Source: Thermoplasmatales archaeon (lineage in GTDB: Archaea > Thermoplasmatota > E2 > DHVEG-1). Taken from it: DNA of 60,681 bases. The position numbers and the translations under genes were made by a program. The stretch spans positions 704,658 to 765,338 of the forward strand of contig CP070836.1 of assembly GCA_020341795.1 (NCBI GenBank). Direction: 5' to 3'. The notes beneath the pieces were generated by a model. The model did no database searches. It was not told the origin of the DNA and worked only from the letters and a program-made list of their open reading frames with translations. Position 1 is the first letter of the stretch, and each line of letters starts with the position of its first letter. Shown in pieces: positions 35,563-44,068 of the stretch.

Positions 35563-36797
35563 CTAATGAAAACGTTGATGTCGCAGTAATCGGAAGTGGC
35601 CCAGCTGGACTTGCAGCAGCAGTATCTGCAAAAGAAAATGGTGCTAATTATGTTGTAATAATAGATAGAAATAGTTGGAAAGGTGGGATTCTTCCACAAT
35701 GCATACATGATGGTTTTGGGCTAGAAGAAACAGGAAATTCTATGACAGGCCCTGAATATATACAAATGTACATTGATGATGCAAAAAAACATAATATTGA
35801 TTTTCTTACGGAAACAATGGTTATAAATATAGATAAAAACAAAACAATAACCGCAGTTAACAAAAACGGTATTTATAAAATCAATGCAGAATCCATAATA
35901 TTATCAATGGGATGTCGAGAAAAAACACGATGGAATATAATGGTACCAGGTGACCGCCCAAGTGGGATATATACAGCAGGAGTTGCTCAAGCGTTCATTA
36001 ATCTCTATAACATTATTCCTGGTAAAAATATAGTAATTCTTGGCTCTGGGGATGTAGGATTAATTATGGCAAGACGTTTAAAACTAGAAGGATTAAATGT
36101 TTTAGGGGTTTTAGAAATATTACCACATGCAAGTGGTCTTCCTAGAAATGTAGTACAATGTCTAGATGATTATGAAATCCCACTTTATTTAAATCATACT
36201 GTAACACATATCGATGGAAGAGAAAGACTTGAAAGTGTTACAATAGCACAAATAGATAATAAAAAAAATATAGTTAAAGGATCAGAAAAGAAAATCAAAT
36301 GTGACACACTACTTCTCTCATTTGGATTGATACCAGAAAATGAACTCTCAAAAGATGCTGGTATTAAAATCGATAATATCACAGGTGGTCCAGTGGTTGA
36401 TCAAACCTATGAAACAAACATACCTGGAATATATGCCTGTGGAAATTGCTTGCAAGTTTATGACACAGTTGATGTTCTTTCAAAGAGCGCTAAATTAGTA
36501 GGTAAAAATGCAGTTGTTAAATTAATTAAAAATAAAAAAAGTATTTTTGTAAAACCAGGAAAAAACATTAGATATGTAATCCCTCAAATAATCAATAAGA
36601 AAGGATTGATAAATTTCACAATGAGGGTGAATAAACCTGCACAAAATGTTACACTAAAAATTAAAGCAGATGAGAAGGAAATATACAAAAAGAAACAACG
36701 ATGGGTAAATCCAGCAAACATGATAGAATTAACATTGGAAATAACACATGAGATACTCAAAAAAGGTAAAACATTGGTGGTGAATCTTCATGAATGA
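35559..36797 (+). CDS. GlpB-like FAD/NAD-type oxidoreductase
   Basis: The 412-residue protein is a pyridine-nucleotide-disulfide-type flavoprotein with two nucleotide motifs (VAVIGSGPAGLAAAV at the start and IVILGSGDVGLIMAR near 165). PGIYACGNCLQVYDTVD is the C-terminal FAD motif. The pairing with the GlpA-like gene (4-nt ATGA overlap) and with DUF1667 next is a known bacterial and archaeal arrangement. It probably passes electrons from the dehydrogenase to the next acceptor. It ends in TGA overlapping the next gene by 8 nt. Confidence 0.85.
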   Translation: MTNENVDVAVIGSGPAGLAAAVSAKENGANYVVIIDRNSWKGGILPQCIHDGFGLEETGNSMTGPEYIQMYIDDAKKHNIDFLTETMVINIDKNKTITAVNKNGIYKINAESIILSMGCREKTRWNIMVPGDRPSGIYTAGVAQAFINLYNIIPGKNIVILGSGDVGLIMARRLKLEGLNVLGVLEILPHASGLPRNVVQCLDDYEIPLYLNHTVTHIDGRERLESVTIAQIDNKKNIVKGSEKKIKCDTLLLSFGLIPENELSKDAGIKIDNITGGPVVDQTYETNIPGIYACGNCLQVYDTVDVLSKSAKLVGKNAVVKLIKNKKSIFVKPGKNIRYVIPQIINKKGLINFTMRVNKPAQNVTLKIKADEKEIYKKKQRWVNPANMIELTLEITHEILKKGKTLVVNLHE

Positions 36798-37155
36798 AAA
36801 GGAAATCACCTGCATTGTATGTCCAATAGGTTGTAAAATATTAGTAAAAACAGATGGGAAAGAATTTGAACTAGTTGATGGTAATAAATGTAAAAGTGGT
36901 ATTGACTATGCAAGATCAGAGGCACTAGATCCCCGCAGAATGCTTGCATCATCGGTATTAGTAAAAAATGGTTTATGGCCACTTGTTAGTGTAAAAACCA
37001 ATAAACCTGTTCCAAAGGATAAGATTTTTAAAGTTATGAAAGAGATTAAAAAAGCAGAAATTGATGCCCCAGTGAAACTCGGTCAAATAATTATTAAAAA
37101 TGTGTTAAACACAGGAATAGATATTATTGCTACAAAGAACATTGAAAAACTATAA
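36790..37155 (+). CDS. DUF1667 family protein
   Basis: The 121-residue protein has four cysteines (ITCIVCPIGCKILV and GNKCKSGIDYARSE), consistent with an iron-sulfur or zinc site. RRMLASSVLVKNG and LVSVKTNKPVPKDKI are the family core. DUF1667 proteins typically follow GlpA-like and GlpB-like genes and are presumed to be the third subunit of the dehydrogenase. It starts within the previous gene, confirming an operon. Its exact electron-transfer role is not established. Confidence 0.88.
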   Translation: MNEKEITCIVCPIGCKILVKTDGKEFELVDGNKCKSGIDYARSEALDPRRMLASSVLVKNGLWPLVSVKTNKPVPKDKIFKVMKEIKKAEIDAPVKLGQIIIKNVLNTGIDIIATKNIEKL

Positions 37156-37256
37156 GAATTGAACATAACACATTTTTGATCCTCCTCTGTTTTTAGCAGA
37201 TTTTATATAGGTATATAAGATACGAAAACTGCAAAACTTATCAAAAATTATAAATA

Positions 37257-37272
37257 ATTAACAGTTGTTAAT
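37257..37272. promoter_or_regulatory. 16-bp palindrome in the hdrCBA promoter
   Basis: ATTAACA-GT-TGTTAAT is a perfect inverted repeat. It lies between a TATA box (ATTTTATATAG, near 37199-37210) and the hdrC start at 37289, downstream of the expected transcription start. This is a plausible repressor site. The binding protein is unknown, and no matching regulator gene is adjacent. Confidence 0.45.
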
Positions 37273-37288
37273 CGGGGAGTGTGAATTT

Positions 37289-37816
37289 ATGACTATTACA
37301 GATTTGACTTCAATGGGGGAGTCACAAACAGAACTAAAAAAAGAGATAAATGAACGCCTCCAAAGGCTCCAAGATGAAATCTCAGATTATTGCTACCAGT
37401 GTGCAAAATGTACATCAGGATGTGAAGCACATAAGCTCTTAGAACTTGAACCTCACAAAATAGTAGCATTACTAAAAAAAGGACTAATTGATGAAATGGT
37501 TAACTCTGATGTTATATGGACCTGTATGAGCTGCTTTAAATGTAGAGAAAGATGTCCCCAAAATGTAGCACCAGTAGAAGTTTTATTTGCATTAAAAAAC
37601 ATAGCAGTTGCAAGTGGACAGCAAATACCAGGGAACTATACTGCAATGCTTCAATCAGTTTTGTCAATGGGACTTTTACAAGAAGTGAAAAATGTATTAA
37701 CAAGGGATAATAAAACAGTAAGCAGAACCAACCTAGGACTACCTGAAGTATCAAAACCAACAGATCATACAAAATTTCAAATGATGCTATCAAAAATAGC
37801 TGTGGAGAAGGTATAA
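37289..37816 (+). CDS. hdrC: Heterodisulfide reductase-type subunit C
   Basis: About 175 residues contain two [4Fe-4S] motifs: CYQCAKCTSGC and CMSCFKCRERCP. The HdrC-type role is to relay electrons from HdrA to HdrB. The start chosen is ATG 37289 (MTITDLTSMGE), preceded by GGGGAG; a TTG at 37265 would add eight residues. It opens the hdrC-hdrB-hdrA operon and follows the GlpA-like operon with a promoter-containing gap of about 130 bp. Confidence 0.9.
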   Translation: MTITDLTSMGESQTELKKEINERLQRLQDEISDYCYQCAKCTSGCEAHKLLELEPHKIVALLKKGLIDEMVNSDVIWTCMSCFKCRERCPQNVAPVEVLFALKNIAVASGQQIPGNYTAMLQSVLSMGLLQEVKNVLTRDNKTVSRTNLGLPEVSKPTDHTKFQMMLSKIAVEKV

Positions 37817-37830
37817 GGGGCGATACAAAC

Positions 37831-38709
37831 ATGAAAAAATATGCAGTATACCCTGGATGCGTAATGCCAACTGAACAATACGCTTATGAAATGAGCATTA
37901 GAGAGATCATGCCTCACTTAGACATTGAACTTGTTGACCTCAAAGGCTTTTCATGTTGTAGTGAACCAATTAAAAGTGTAAATCAAATGTTAACACTTGC
38001 ACTTTCTGCAAGAAACATAGCTATTGCTGAAAAAGAAGAACTTGATATATTTGCACCATGTCCAATGTGTCATTTAGCATTATCTGACTGTAAACGTGTC
38101 CTTGACACTAATCTTATGATGAACAAGCGGGTAAATTCTTATCTTACAGATGAGGGACTAAAATATACAGGCACTGCTGAAATCGTAAGTATTTTAGATT
38201 TACTCCATGATATAGTTGGAATTGATAAAATCAAAGAAAAAGTAAAAAAACCACTTAAGGACTTAAAAACTGCAACACATTATGGATGTCATCTTATAAG
38301 ACCCTCCGAAATTGGAAGGTCTGATGATGCAGAAAATCCGCAAAAAATGGAAAATATACTAAAGACTATAGGAGCAAAACCAGAATATTATCCAGAAAAA
38401 CTTGACTGTTGTGGAGCCTTACTAACTGCAAATCTTCCTGAATCAGCTCTTACAAAAACAGGTCAAAAGTTACAACGTGTGCAAGAACAAGAATTTGACG
38501 CATTCATAGACACTTGTCCTTGGTGTCATCGACAATATGATTCAAAACAAATCAAAGCAGGTGAAACAGTTGCTGCAAAACTGGAAGTCCCAGTATTATA
38601 TCTAACACAACTTTTAGGAATTTCAATGGGAATACCAAAGGAAAAACTTGGATTAAACCTCAATCTCAGCCCTATTGAAAAATTGAATCTAGGAGGCAAA
38701 AAAACATGA
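37831..38709 (+). CDS. hdrB: Heterodisulfide reductase-type subunit B
   Basis: The 292-residue protein carries both CCG-type cysteine motifs of HdrB: YPGC..FSCC..CPMC in the first half and YGCH..LDCCGA..CPWC in the second. These bind the noncubane [4Fe-4S] clusters that reduce a heterodisulfide or similar disulfide. In an organism without evident methanogenesis genes in view, the physiological disulfide is unknown. The ribosome site AAGGGGCG precedes the ATG. The stop overlaps the hdrA start (ACATGAGC), which shows that TGA terminates here. Confidence 0.92.
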   Translation: MKKYAVYPGCVMPTEQYAYEMSIREIMPHLDIELVDLKGFSCCSEPIKSVNQMLTLALSARNIAIAEKEELDIFAPCPMCHLALSDCKRVLDTNLMMNKRVNSYLTDEGLKYTGTAEIVSILDLLHDIVGIDKIKEKVKKPLKDLKTATHYGCHLIRPSEIGRSDDAENPQKMENILKTIGAKPEYYPEKLDCCGALLTANLPESALTKTGQKLQRVQEQEFDAFIDTCPWCHRQYDSKQIKAGETVAAKLEVPVLYLTQLLGISMGIPKEKLGLNLNLSPIEKLNLGGKKT

Positions 38710-40676
38710 GCAACAAAATAGGAGTTTTCGTCTGTCACTGTGGAATAAACATCGCCTCAACAGTTGATGTAAAAGAGCTAGTTGAATATGCAAAAAAACT
38801 TAAAGGTGTAATAGTCAGTAAAGACTATAAATATATGTGTTCTGACGTTGGAGGAAATCTAATAAAAGATTCAATTAAGAAAAACAAGCTGGACGGAGTC
38901 GTCATAGCATGTTGTTCACCAAGAATGCATGAACATACATTCCGAGGAGTAGTAGAAGCGGGAGGAGTAAACGCATTTAATCTTGAAATTGCAAATATAC
39001 GAGAACAATGCAGCTGGGCTCATGATGATAAAACTAGAGCAACTGAAAAAGCTAAAGCACTAGTTCGAGGTGCAGTATCAAAAGCCATACTCTTAGAACC
39101 TCTTGAAAGATCAAAAATCGAAGTTACACAAAAAGCACTTGTTATAGGAGGAGGAATAGCAGGAATTCAAGCAGCACTTGACCTTGCAGAAGAAGGCCAT
39201 AAGGTTTATCTTGTTGAAAAAACACCAAGCATCGGTGGTCGCATGGCACAGCTTGATAAAACCTTCCCAACACTTGATTGTTCAGGGTGTATACTAACAC
39301 CAAAAATGATGGAGATTAACAACCATCCAAATATCGAACTTTTATCATATTCAGAAATAAAGAGTGTTGAAGGAAGTATAGGAAACTATACTGTAAAAGT
39401 CAATAAGAAAGCAAAATTTGTAGACATGGATAAATGTACTGGTTGTGGAGACTGTGTTGAAGCATGTAGAATGAAAGATCATGTCAACAGTGAATTTGAT
39501 GAAGGAATAGGTAAAAGAAGTTCAATCTACATACCATTCCCACAGGCTGTACCATTAAAAGCTACTATCGATAAAGACAACTGTCTAATGCTTAAACGTG
39601 GAAAATGTGGAACAGGGGCATTATGTGTAGAAGCATGTGAAGCAAAAGCAATAAATTTCAAACAAAAAGATGAAGAAGTTGAAATCAAGGTAGGAGCAAT
39701 TCTAGTAGCAACAGGATATGACTTATTAGATCCAACAAGTCTGTATGAATATGGATATGATCACTCAAAGGATGTTATCACTTCACTTCAAATGGAAAGG
39801 TTAATTAGTACTTCTGGACCAACAAATGGTGAGATAATTCGTCCAAGTAATGGTGATAAACCCAAAAGCATCACATACATTTTATGTGTAGGAAGCCGTG
39901 ATGAAAAGGAATGCACATGGTGCTGTCGAATTGGTTGTATGAGTGCTTTAAAACATGTTTATCTTTTGAAAGAAAAACTTGGAGATGATATCGAGATGAA
40001 TGTATGTTATACAGATATTCGTAGCTTTGGAAAAGGATATGAAGAGTTTTATAGGAAAATTCGTAGTATGAATACCAATTTTTTCCGAGGAAGACCCTCA
40101 GAGGTTAGAAACCTTGGAGATCATTTAACTATTGATATTTTTGACACCACGACAAACAAACTCTTTGAAATTAATACCGATCTAGTAGTACTAGTACCTG
40201 CATTAATACCACGTGTTGACTCAGATGATTTTGCAAGAAAACTTAGGATATCACAGAGTGGAGACGGATTTTTACTGGAAGCACATCCAAAACTGAGGCC
40301 AATGGATACCTTTACTGGTGGAATTTTCATCGCTGGATGCTGCCAAGCACCAAAGGACATTCAAGACAGTGTAGCTCAGGCAAGTGGTGCTGCAGCAAGA
40401 GCTGCAAACATTTTATCAAAAAAAGTATTAGAAGCAGAACCACTTATATCCTATGTAGATGAAGACTACTGTAGCGGATGTAGCACTTGTATCTCTGTGT
40501 GTGCATATAATGCAATTGAGCTTGTAAAAAGAGAAGATGATAAACAGTTAGCAAAAGTAAACGAAGCATTATGCATGGGTTGTGGAGCTTGTGTTGCAAG
40601 CTGTCCATCAGGTGCAATGCAGCAAAAAGGATTTAAAGATTACCAACTCAAACCAATGATCGAAGAAACTGTTTAA
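38706..40676 (+). CDS. hdrA: Heterodisulfide reductase-type subunit A
   Basis: The 656-residue protein has a flavin domain (VIGGGIAGIQAALDLAEE, near 145) and a conserved Cys region (LDCSGCILTP). Ferredoxin-type clusters lie in the insertion (CTGCGDCVEAC and CGTGALCVEAC) and at the C-terminus (CSGCSTCISVC and CMGCGACVASC). HdrA is the flavin bifurcation hub in Hdr complexes. Length matches classical HdrA. No mvhD, hydrogenase or formate dehydrogenase gene follows, so the electron donor may be the GlpAB-like module upstream or ferredoxin. Confidence 0.93.
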   Translation: MSNKIGVFVCHCGINIASTVDVKELVEYAKKLKGVIVSKDYKYMCSDVGGNLIKDSIKKNKLDGVVIACCSPRMHEHTFRGVVEAGGVNAFNLEIANIREQCSWAHDDKTRATEKAKALVRGAVSKAILLEPLERSKIEVTQKALVIGGGIAGIQAALDLAEEGHKVYLVEKTPSIGGRMAQLDKTFPTLDCSGCILTPKMMEINNHPNIELLSYSEIKSVEGSIGNYTVKVNKKAKFVDMDKCTGCGDCVEACRMKDHVNSEFDEGIGKRSSIYIPFPQAVPLKATIDKDNCLMLKRGKCGTGALCVEACEAKAINFKQKDEEVEIKVGAILVATGYDLLDPTSLYEYGYDHSKDVITSLQMERLISTSGPTNGEIIRPSNGDKPKSITYILCVGSRDEKECTWCCRIGCMSALKHVYLLKEKLGDDIEMNVCYTDIRSFGKGYEEFYRKIRSMNTNFFRGRPSEVRNLGDHLTIDIFDTTTNKLFEINTDLVVLVPALIPRVDSDDFARKLRISQSGDGFLLEAHPKLRPMDTFTGGIFIAGCCQAPKDIQDSVAQASGAAARAANILSKKVLEAEPLISYVDEDYCSGCSTCISVCAYNAIELVKREDDKQLAKVNEALCMGCGACVASCPSGAMQQKGFKDYQLKPMIEETV

Positions 40677-40706
40677 AAATAACTTCAAAATATACATTGT
40701 ATTATT

Positions 40707-41699
40707 ATGATTAACGAAAGGAAAATTTTGACATCCTATTTTAATATATTAGAGGAAAATAAATCAGCTAAATATCTAGATTGTAAACAAATATCTGTTT
40801 CTTATAATTCTTCTGATTCAATTGATAAACTTTGGAGTATCCATGATCAAGCACATAAAAATCAACAAATTAGCGATATTAATCCAAAATTTTCTCTTTT
40901 GGATTTAAAAACTGAAATTGCATGCAAAATATACAAAAATTGCTGTTTTTGTGAAAGACGTTGTGGAATTAATAGAAACAATAAAACTGGTAACTGTAAA
41001 GTAGAACAAACACGTATTGCATCTGAATTTTTACATATTGGAGAAGAAAGAGTTCTTATTCCCTCTCATACAATTTTTTTCAGCGGATGCACGTTTCATT
41101 GTGAATTCTGTCAGAATTGGGACATCAGCCAAGAAAACACAGGATTTTATATTGAACCAAAAAAAACATCAGAAATCATTCATAAGGGAATGATGCAGGG
41201 ATCTAAAAATGTTAACTGGGTAGGAGGAGATCCAACACCAAATCTATTATATATTTTACAAGTCTTAAAAGAATTAAATGAAAACATACCACAAATATGG
41301 AACTCAAACATGTATTGTTCAAGAGAGTCTATGAAATTACTGGAAGGTTTAATTGATTTATATCTTACAGATTTTAAATATGGAAATGATATTTGCGCTA
41401 AGAGATTATCAAAAATTGATAATTATTTAGAAATTATTCAAAGAAACCATAAAATAGCATATGAAAATGGCGATATGATTATCCGCCATTTAGTATTGCC
41501 AAATCATGTTGAATGTTGTTCAAAGCCTATAATTAAATGGATTTCTGAAAATTTATCAAATTCTGCATTGAATATAATGGGTCAATATAGACCTGAATTT
41601 CATGCTCGAAATTATGAAGATATATCCAGATATGTTTCATCAGAGGAAGTAGCAGAAGCTAGAAAATATGCATCTGAATTAAACATTTACCAGATATAA
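40707..41699 (+). CDS. Radical SAM protein, pyruvate-formate-lyase-activating-like
   Basis: The 330-residue protein has the radical SAM cysteine motif C-x3-C-x2-C in SGCTFHCEFCQNWDIS (about 130). An N-terminal cysteine set (CCFCERRCGINRN) precedes it, as in the group of PflA-like proteins related to COG1313. Further SAM-binding Gly residues are in NWVGGDPTPN. It follows hdrA after 30 bp on the same strand. The substrate is unknown; an activator of a glycyl radical enzyme or a modification enzyme is possible. Confidence 0.82.
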   Translation: MINERKILTSYFNILEENKSAKYLDCKQISVSYNSSDSIDKLWSIHDQAHKNQQISDINPKFSLLDLKTEIACKIYKNCCFCERRCGINRNNKTGNCKVEQTRIASEFLHIGEERVLIPSHTIFFSGCTFHCEFCQNWDISQENTGFYIEPKKTSEIIHKGMMQGSKNVNWVGGDPTPNLLYILQVLKELNENIPQIWNSNMYCSRESMKLLEGLIDLYLTDFKYGNDICAKRLSKIDNYLEIIQRNHKIAYENGDMIIRHLVLPNHVECCSKPIIKWISENLSNSALNIMGQYRPEFHARNYEDISRYVSSEEVAEARKYASELNIYQI

Positions 41700-41708
41700 A
41701 TTTTTATT

Positions 41709-42015
41709 TTATTTTTTAGCTATAATACGAAATAAAGGTTTACCTTTTTTAGGTAAACCTTCACATTCATATGCGATTACGATAGTATCACCGGGTTTTA
41801 AATTATTTTCATGATAAAATTTGTACAAATCACCTGATATCTGATTTTTTAATAATTAAATTCTATTTTTCAAGGTAAATTATATGATAATTAAGTAGGG
41901 ATTTAGGAAAATTTGTTTTTCTTACTATCTCTTTAAGATGGATTCCAGAATTTTTTAATATGATATTATTTATAATCCGTCTTTTTTCAAGATTTAATAT
42001 TTTTTAAATGCTCAT
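41709..42015 (-). pseudogene. Remnant of a winged-HTH regulator and a short following ORF
   Basis: A ribosome site (AGGAGA) and ATG 42015 lead into MSI, then TAA, then an HTH-like stretch (NNIILKNSGIHLKEIVRKT, SLLNYHIIYLEK) ended by TAG. Further on, a second start-less frame reads NNLKPGDTIVIAYECEG and ends at TAA 41709. Several stops make translation unlikely. The fragment contains an 11-bp inverted repeat (AAGGTTTACCT at 41735, AGGTAAACCTT at 41751) that could end hdr-operon transcripts. Confidence 0.45.
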
Positions 42016-42136
42016 ATTATCTCCTGATTTACATACCAACTTTTAACGATATAATTATTATTTTTTATATTACAAAGGGATTATGATAATATTTTCCTGT
42101 TTTAAAAAAATAAATTCAAAAATTAACCTTAAAAAA

Positions 42137-44068
42137 TTAAAAATTAATTATTCTTTTTAATCTATTTATTTTATCTCTAATCATTATTGCTTTTTCAAAT
42201 TCTAAATTATCTGCAGCCTCTCTCATTTGAATTTCAAGATTAATAAGAAGATATGGTATATCTTTTTTAGGAATATGCTTAGTATCTTTAACTTCAACGA
42301 CTTTTTCCTTAATTGGTTTAACTATTGTCGTTGGAGTAATATCATTTTTTTTGTTAAACTCAATCTGAAGATTTCTACGTCTATTAGTTTCATCAAGAGC
42401 CATTTTAATTGAATCAGTAATATTATCAGCATACAAAACAACTATAGAGTTTACATTTCGAGCAGCACGACCGATAATTTGAATTAGACTTCGATAATCA
42501 CGCAAGAATCCTTCCTTATCTGCATCAAGGATACCGATGAATCCTACCTCTGGAATATCAATACCCTCTCGTAATAGGTTTATACCAACTAACACATCAA
42601 ACTCACCAAGACGAAGTTGACGAATGATCTCTGATCTTTCAAGTGTATCAATCTCAGCATGTAAATATCGAGTTTTGATTTGTTTTTCAGCAAGAAATTC
42701 AGAAAGCTCTTCTGCAAGTCGTTTAGTAAGAGTTGTTACAAGAATCCTATCTCCACGCTTAACTGTTTTATTAATCTCAGATATAAGGTCAGGAATCTGT
42801 CCTCTTATAGGTCTAATTTCGCATGGAGGATCAACAAGACCAGTTGGTCTAATTATCTGCTCAACAACTTGTCCTGAAATTCCAAGCTCGTAATCACCTG
42901 GTGTTGCAGATACAAAAACAACATTTCTCATAAACATATTAAATTCATCAAAACTAAGTGGCCTATTATCGTAAGCACTTGGAAGTCTAAAACCGTAATC
43001 AATGAGTGATTTTTTCCTTGAATAATCACCATGATGCATACTATGAATCTGAGGAATAGTCCTATGGCTTTCATCAATAAACATTAAAAAATCTTCAGGG
43101 AAGAAATCAAGTAAGCAATTTGGTCGTTCTCCGGGGAGTCGTCCATCCATATGACGAGAATAATTTTCAATACCTTTACAAAAACCAGTTTCTTCAATCA
43201 TTTCAAGATCATACAAAGTCCGCTGTTTAAGCCGATGAGCTTCAACCATATCAAGATTGGGAAGATGATCCTCTAACTCTTGTTTTATTGTTTTAATTGC
43301 TTTTTGTTTTTTATCACCAGCAATTACAAAATGTTTAGCAGGATAAATAAAAATATAATCAAGATTTTCGATAATTTCCCCTGTTACTTTATTGATTTCT
43401 TTTATTTTTTCAACCTCATCACCAAACATTTCAATACGTATGATATTGTCATAGTAACCAGGAATGATATCGATTGTGTCGCCTTTTACACGGAAACGAC
43501 CAGGTTGAAGATGCATATCATTTCTGTCATACTGCATTTCAACAAAATGATCAAGAATTTCATTTCTACCGATTTTCATTTTTTTTCTTATTTCGTGTCT
43601 GAGTCCTTTGAAATCTGCTGGATTTCCAACATTATAAATACAAGATACACTTCCTACAACAATTACATCCTCACGGGATAAAAGAGAAGCTGTTGCACTC
43701 AGGCGCATCTGTTCAATTTTTGGATTTACATCTGCATCTTTTTCTATGTATAGGTCACGCTCAGGAATATAACTTTCAGGTTGATAATAATCATAATAAC
43801 TTACAAAATATTCAACACGGTTATCAGGAAAAAACTCTTTGAACTCACTAAACAGTTGAGCAGCTAGTGTCTTATTATGTGCAAGGACAAGTGTAGGTTT
43901 CTGAACTTGTTGTATTACATTTGCCATCGTAAATGTTTTACCGCTACCAGTAACACCTAGCAAAGTCTGATATTGCTGATTGTTTTGAAAACCTTCTACC
44001 AATTTTTTAATAGCATCAGGTTGTGAACCACAGGGTTTCATATCTGTGCTTAGTTTAAACTTGATCAG
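42137..44068 (-). CDS. uvrB: Excinuclease ABC subunit B, apparently starting at CTG
   Basis: UvrB is the helicase-like damage verifier of nucleotide excision repair. Walker A is GVTGSGKT, the DEAD-type box DESH, and the C-terminal UVR helix pair (EIQMREAADNLEFEKAIMIRD) binds UvrC. The first ATG at 44041 gives MKPCGSQPDA, but UvrB proteins normally begin a few residues earlier with FKL. In-frame codons upstream encode LIKFKLSTD, beginning with CTG at 44066-44068. That CTG overlaps the uvrC stop (CTGA) and sits 8 nt after GGAG. No ATG, GTG or TTG is available in frame before a TAA. The protein is then 643 residues. Confidence 0.9.
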   Translation of the reverse strand: MIKFKLSTDMKPCGSQPDAIKKLVEGFQNNQQYQTLLGVTGSGKTFTMANVIQQVQKPTLVLAHNKTLAAQLFSEFKEFFPDNRVEYFVSYYDYYQPESYIPERDLYIEKDADVNPKIEQMRLSATASLLSREDVIVVGSVSCIYNVGNPADFKGLRHEIRKKMKIGRNEILDHFVEMQYDRNDMHLQPGRFRVKGDTIDIIPGYYDNIIRIEMFGDEVEKIKEINKVTGEIIENLDYIFIYPAKHFVIAGDKKQKAIKTIKQELEDHLPNLDMVEAHRLKQRTLYDLEMIEETGFCKGIENYSRHMDGRLPGERPNCLLDFFPEDFLMFIDESHRTIPQIHSMHHGDYSRKKSLIDYGFRLPSAYDNRPLSFDEFNMFMRNVVFVSATPGDYELGISGQVVEQIIRPTGLVDPPCEIRPIRGQIPDLISEINKTVKRGDRILVTTLTKRLAEELSEFLAEKQIKTRYLHAEIDTLERSEIIRQLRLGEFDVLVGINLLREGIDIPEVGFIGILDADKEGFLRDYRSLIQIIGRAARNVNSIVVLYADNITDSIKMALDETNRRRNLQIEFNKKNDITPTTIVKPIKEKVVEVKDTKHIPKKDIPYLLINLEIQMREAADNLEFEKAIMIRDKINRLKRIINF

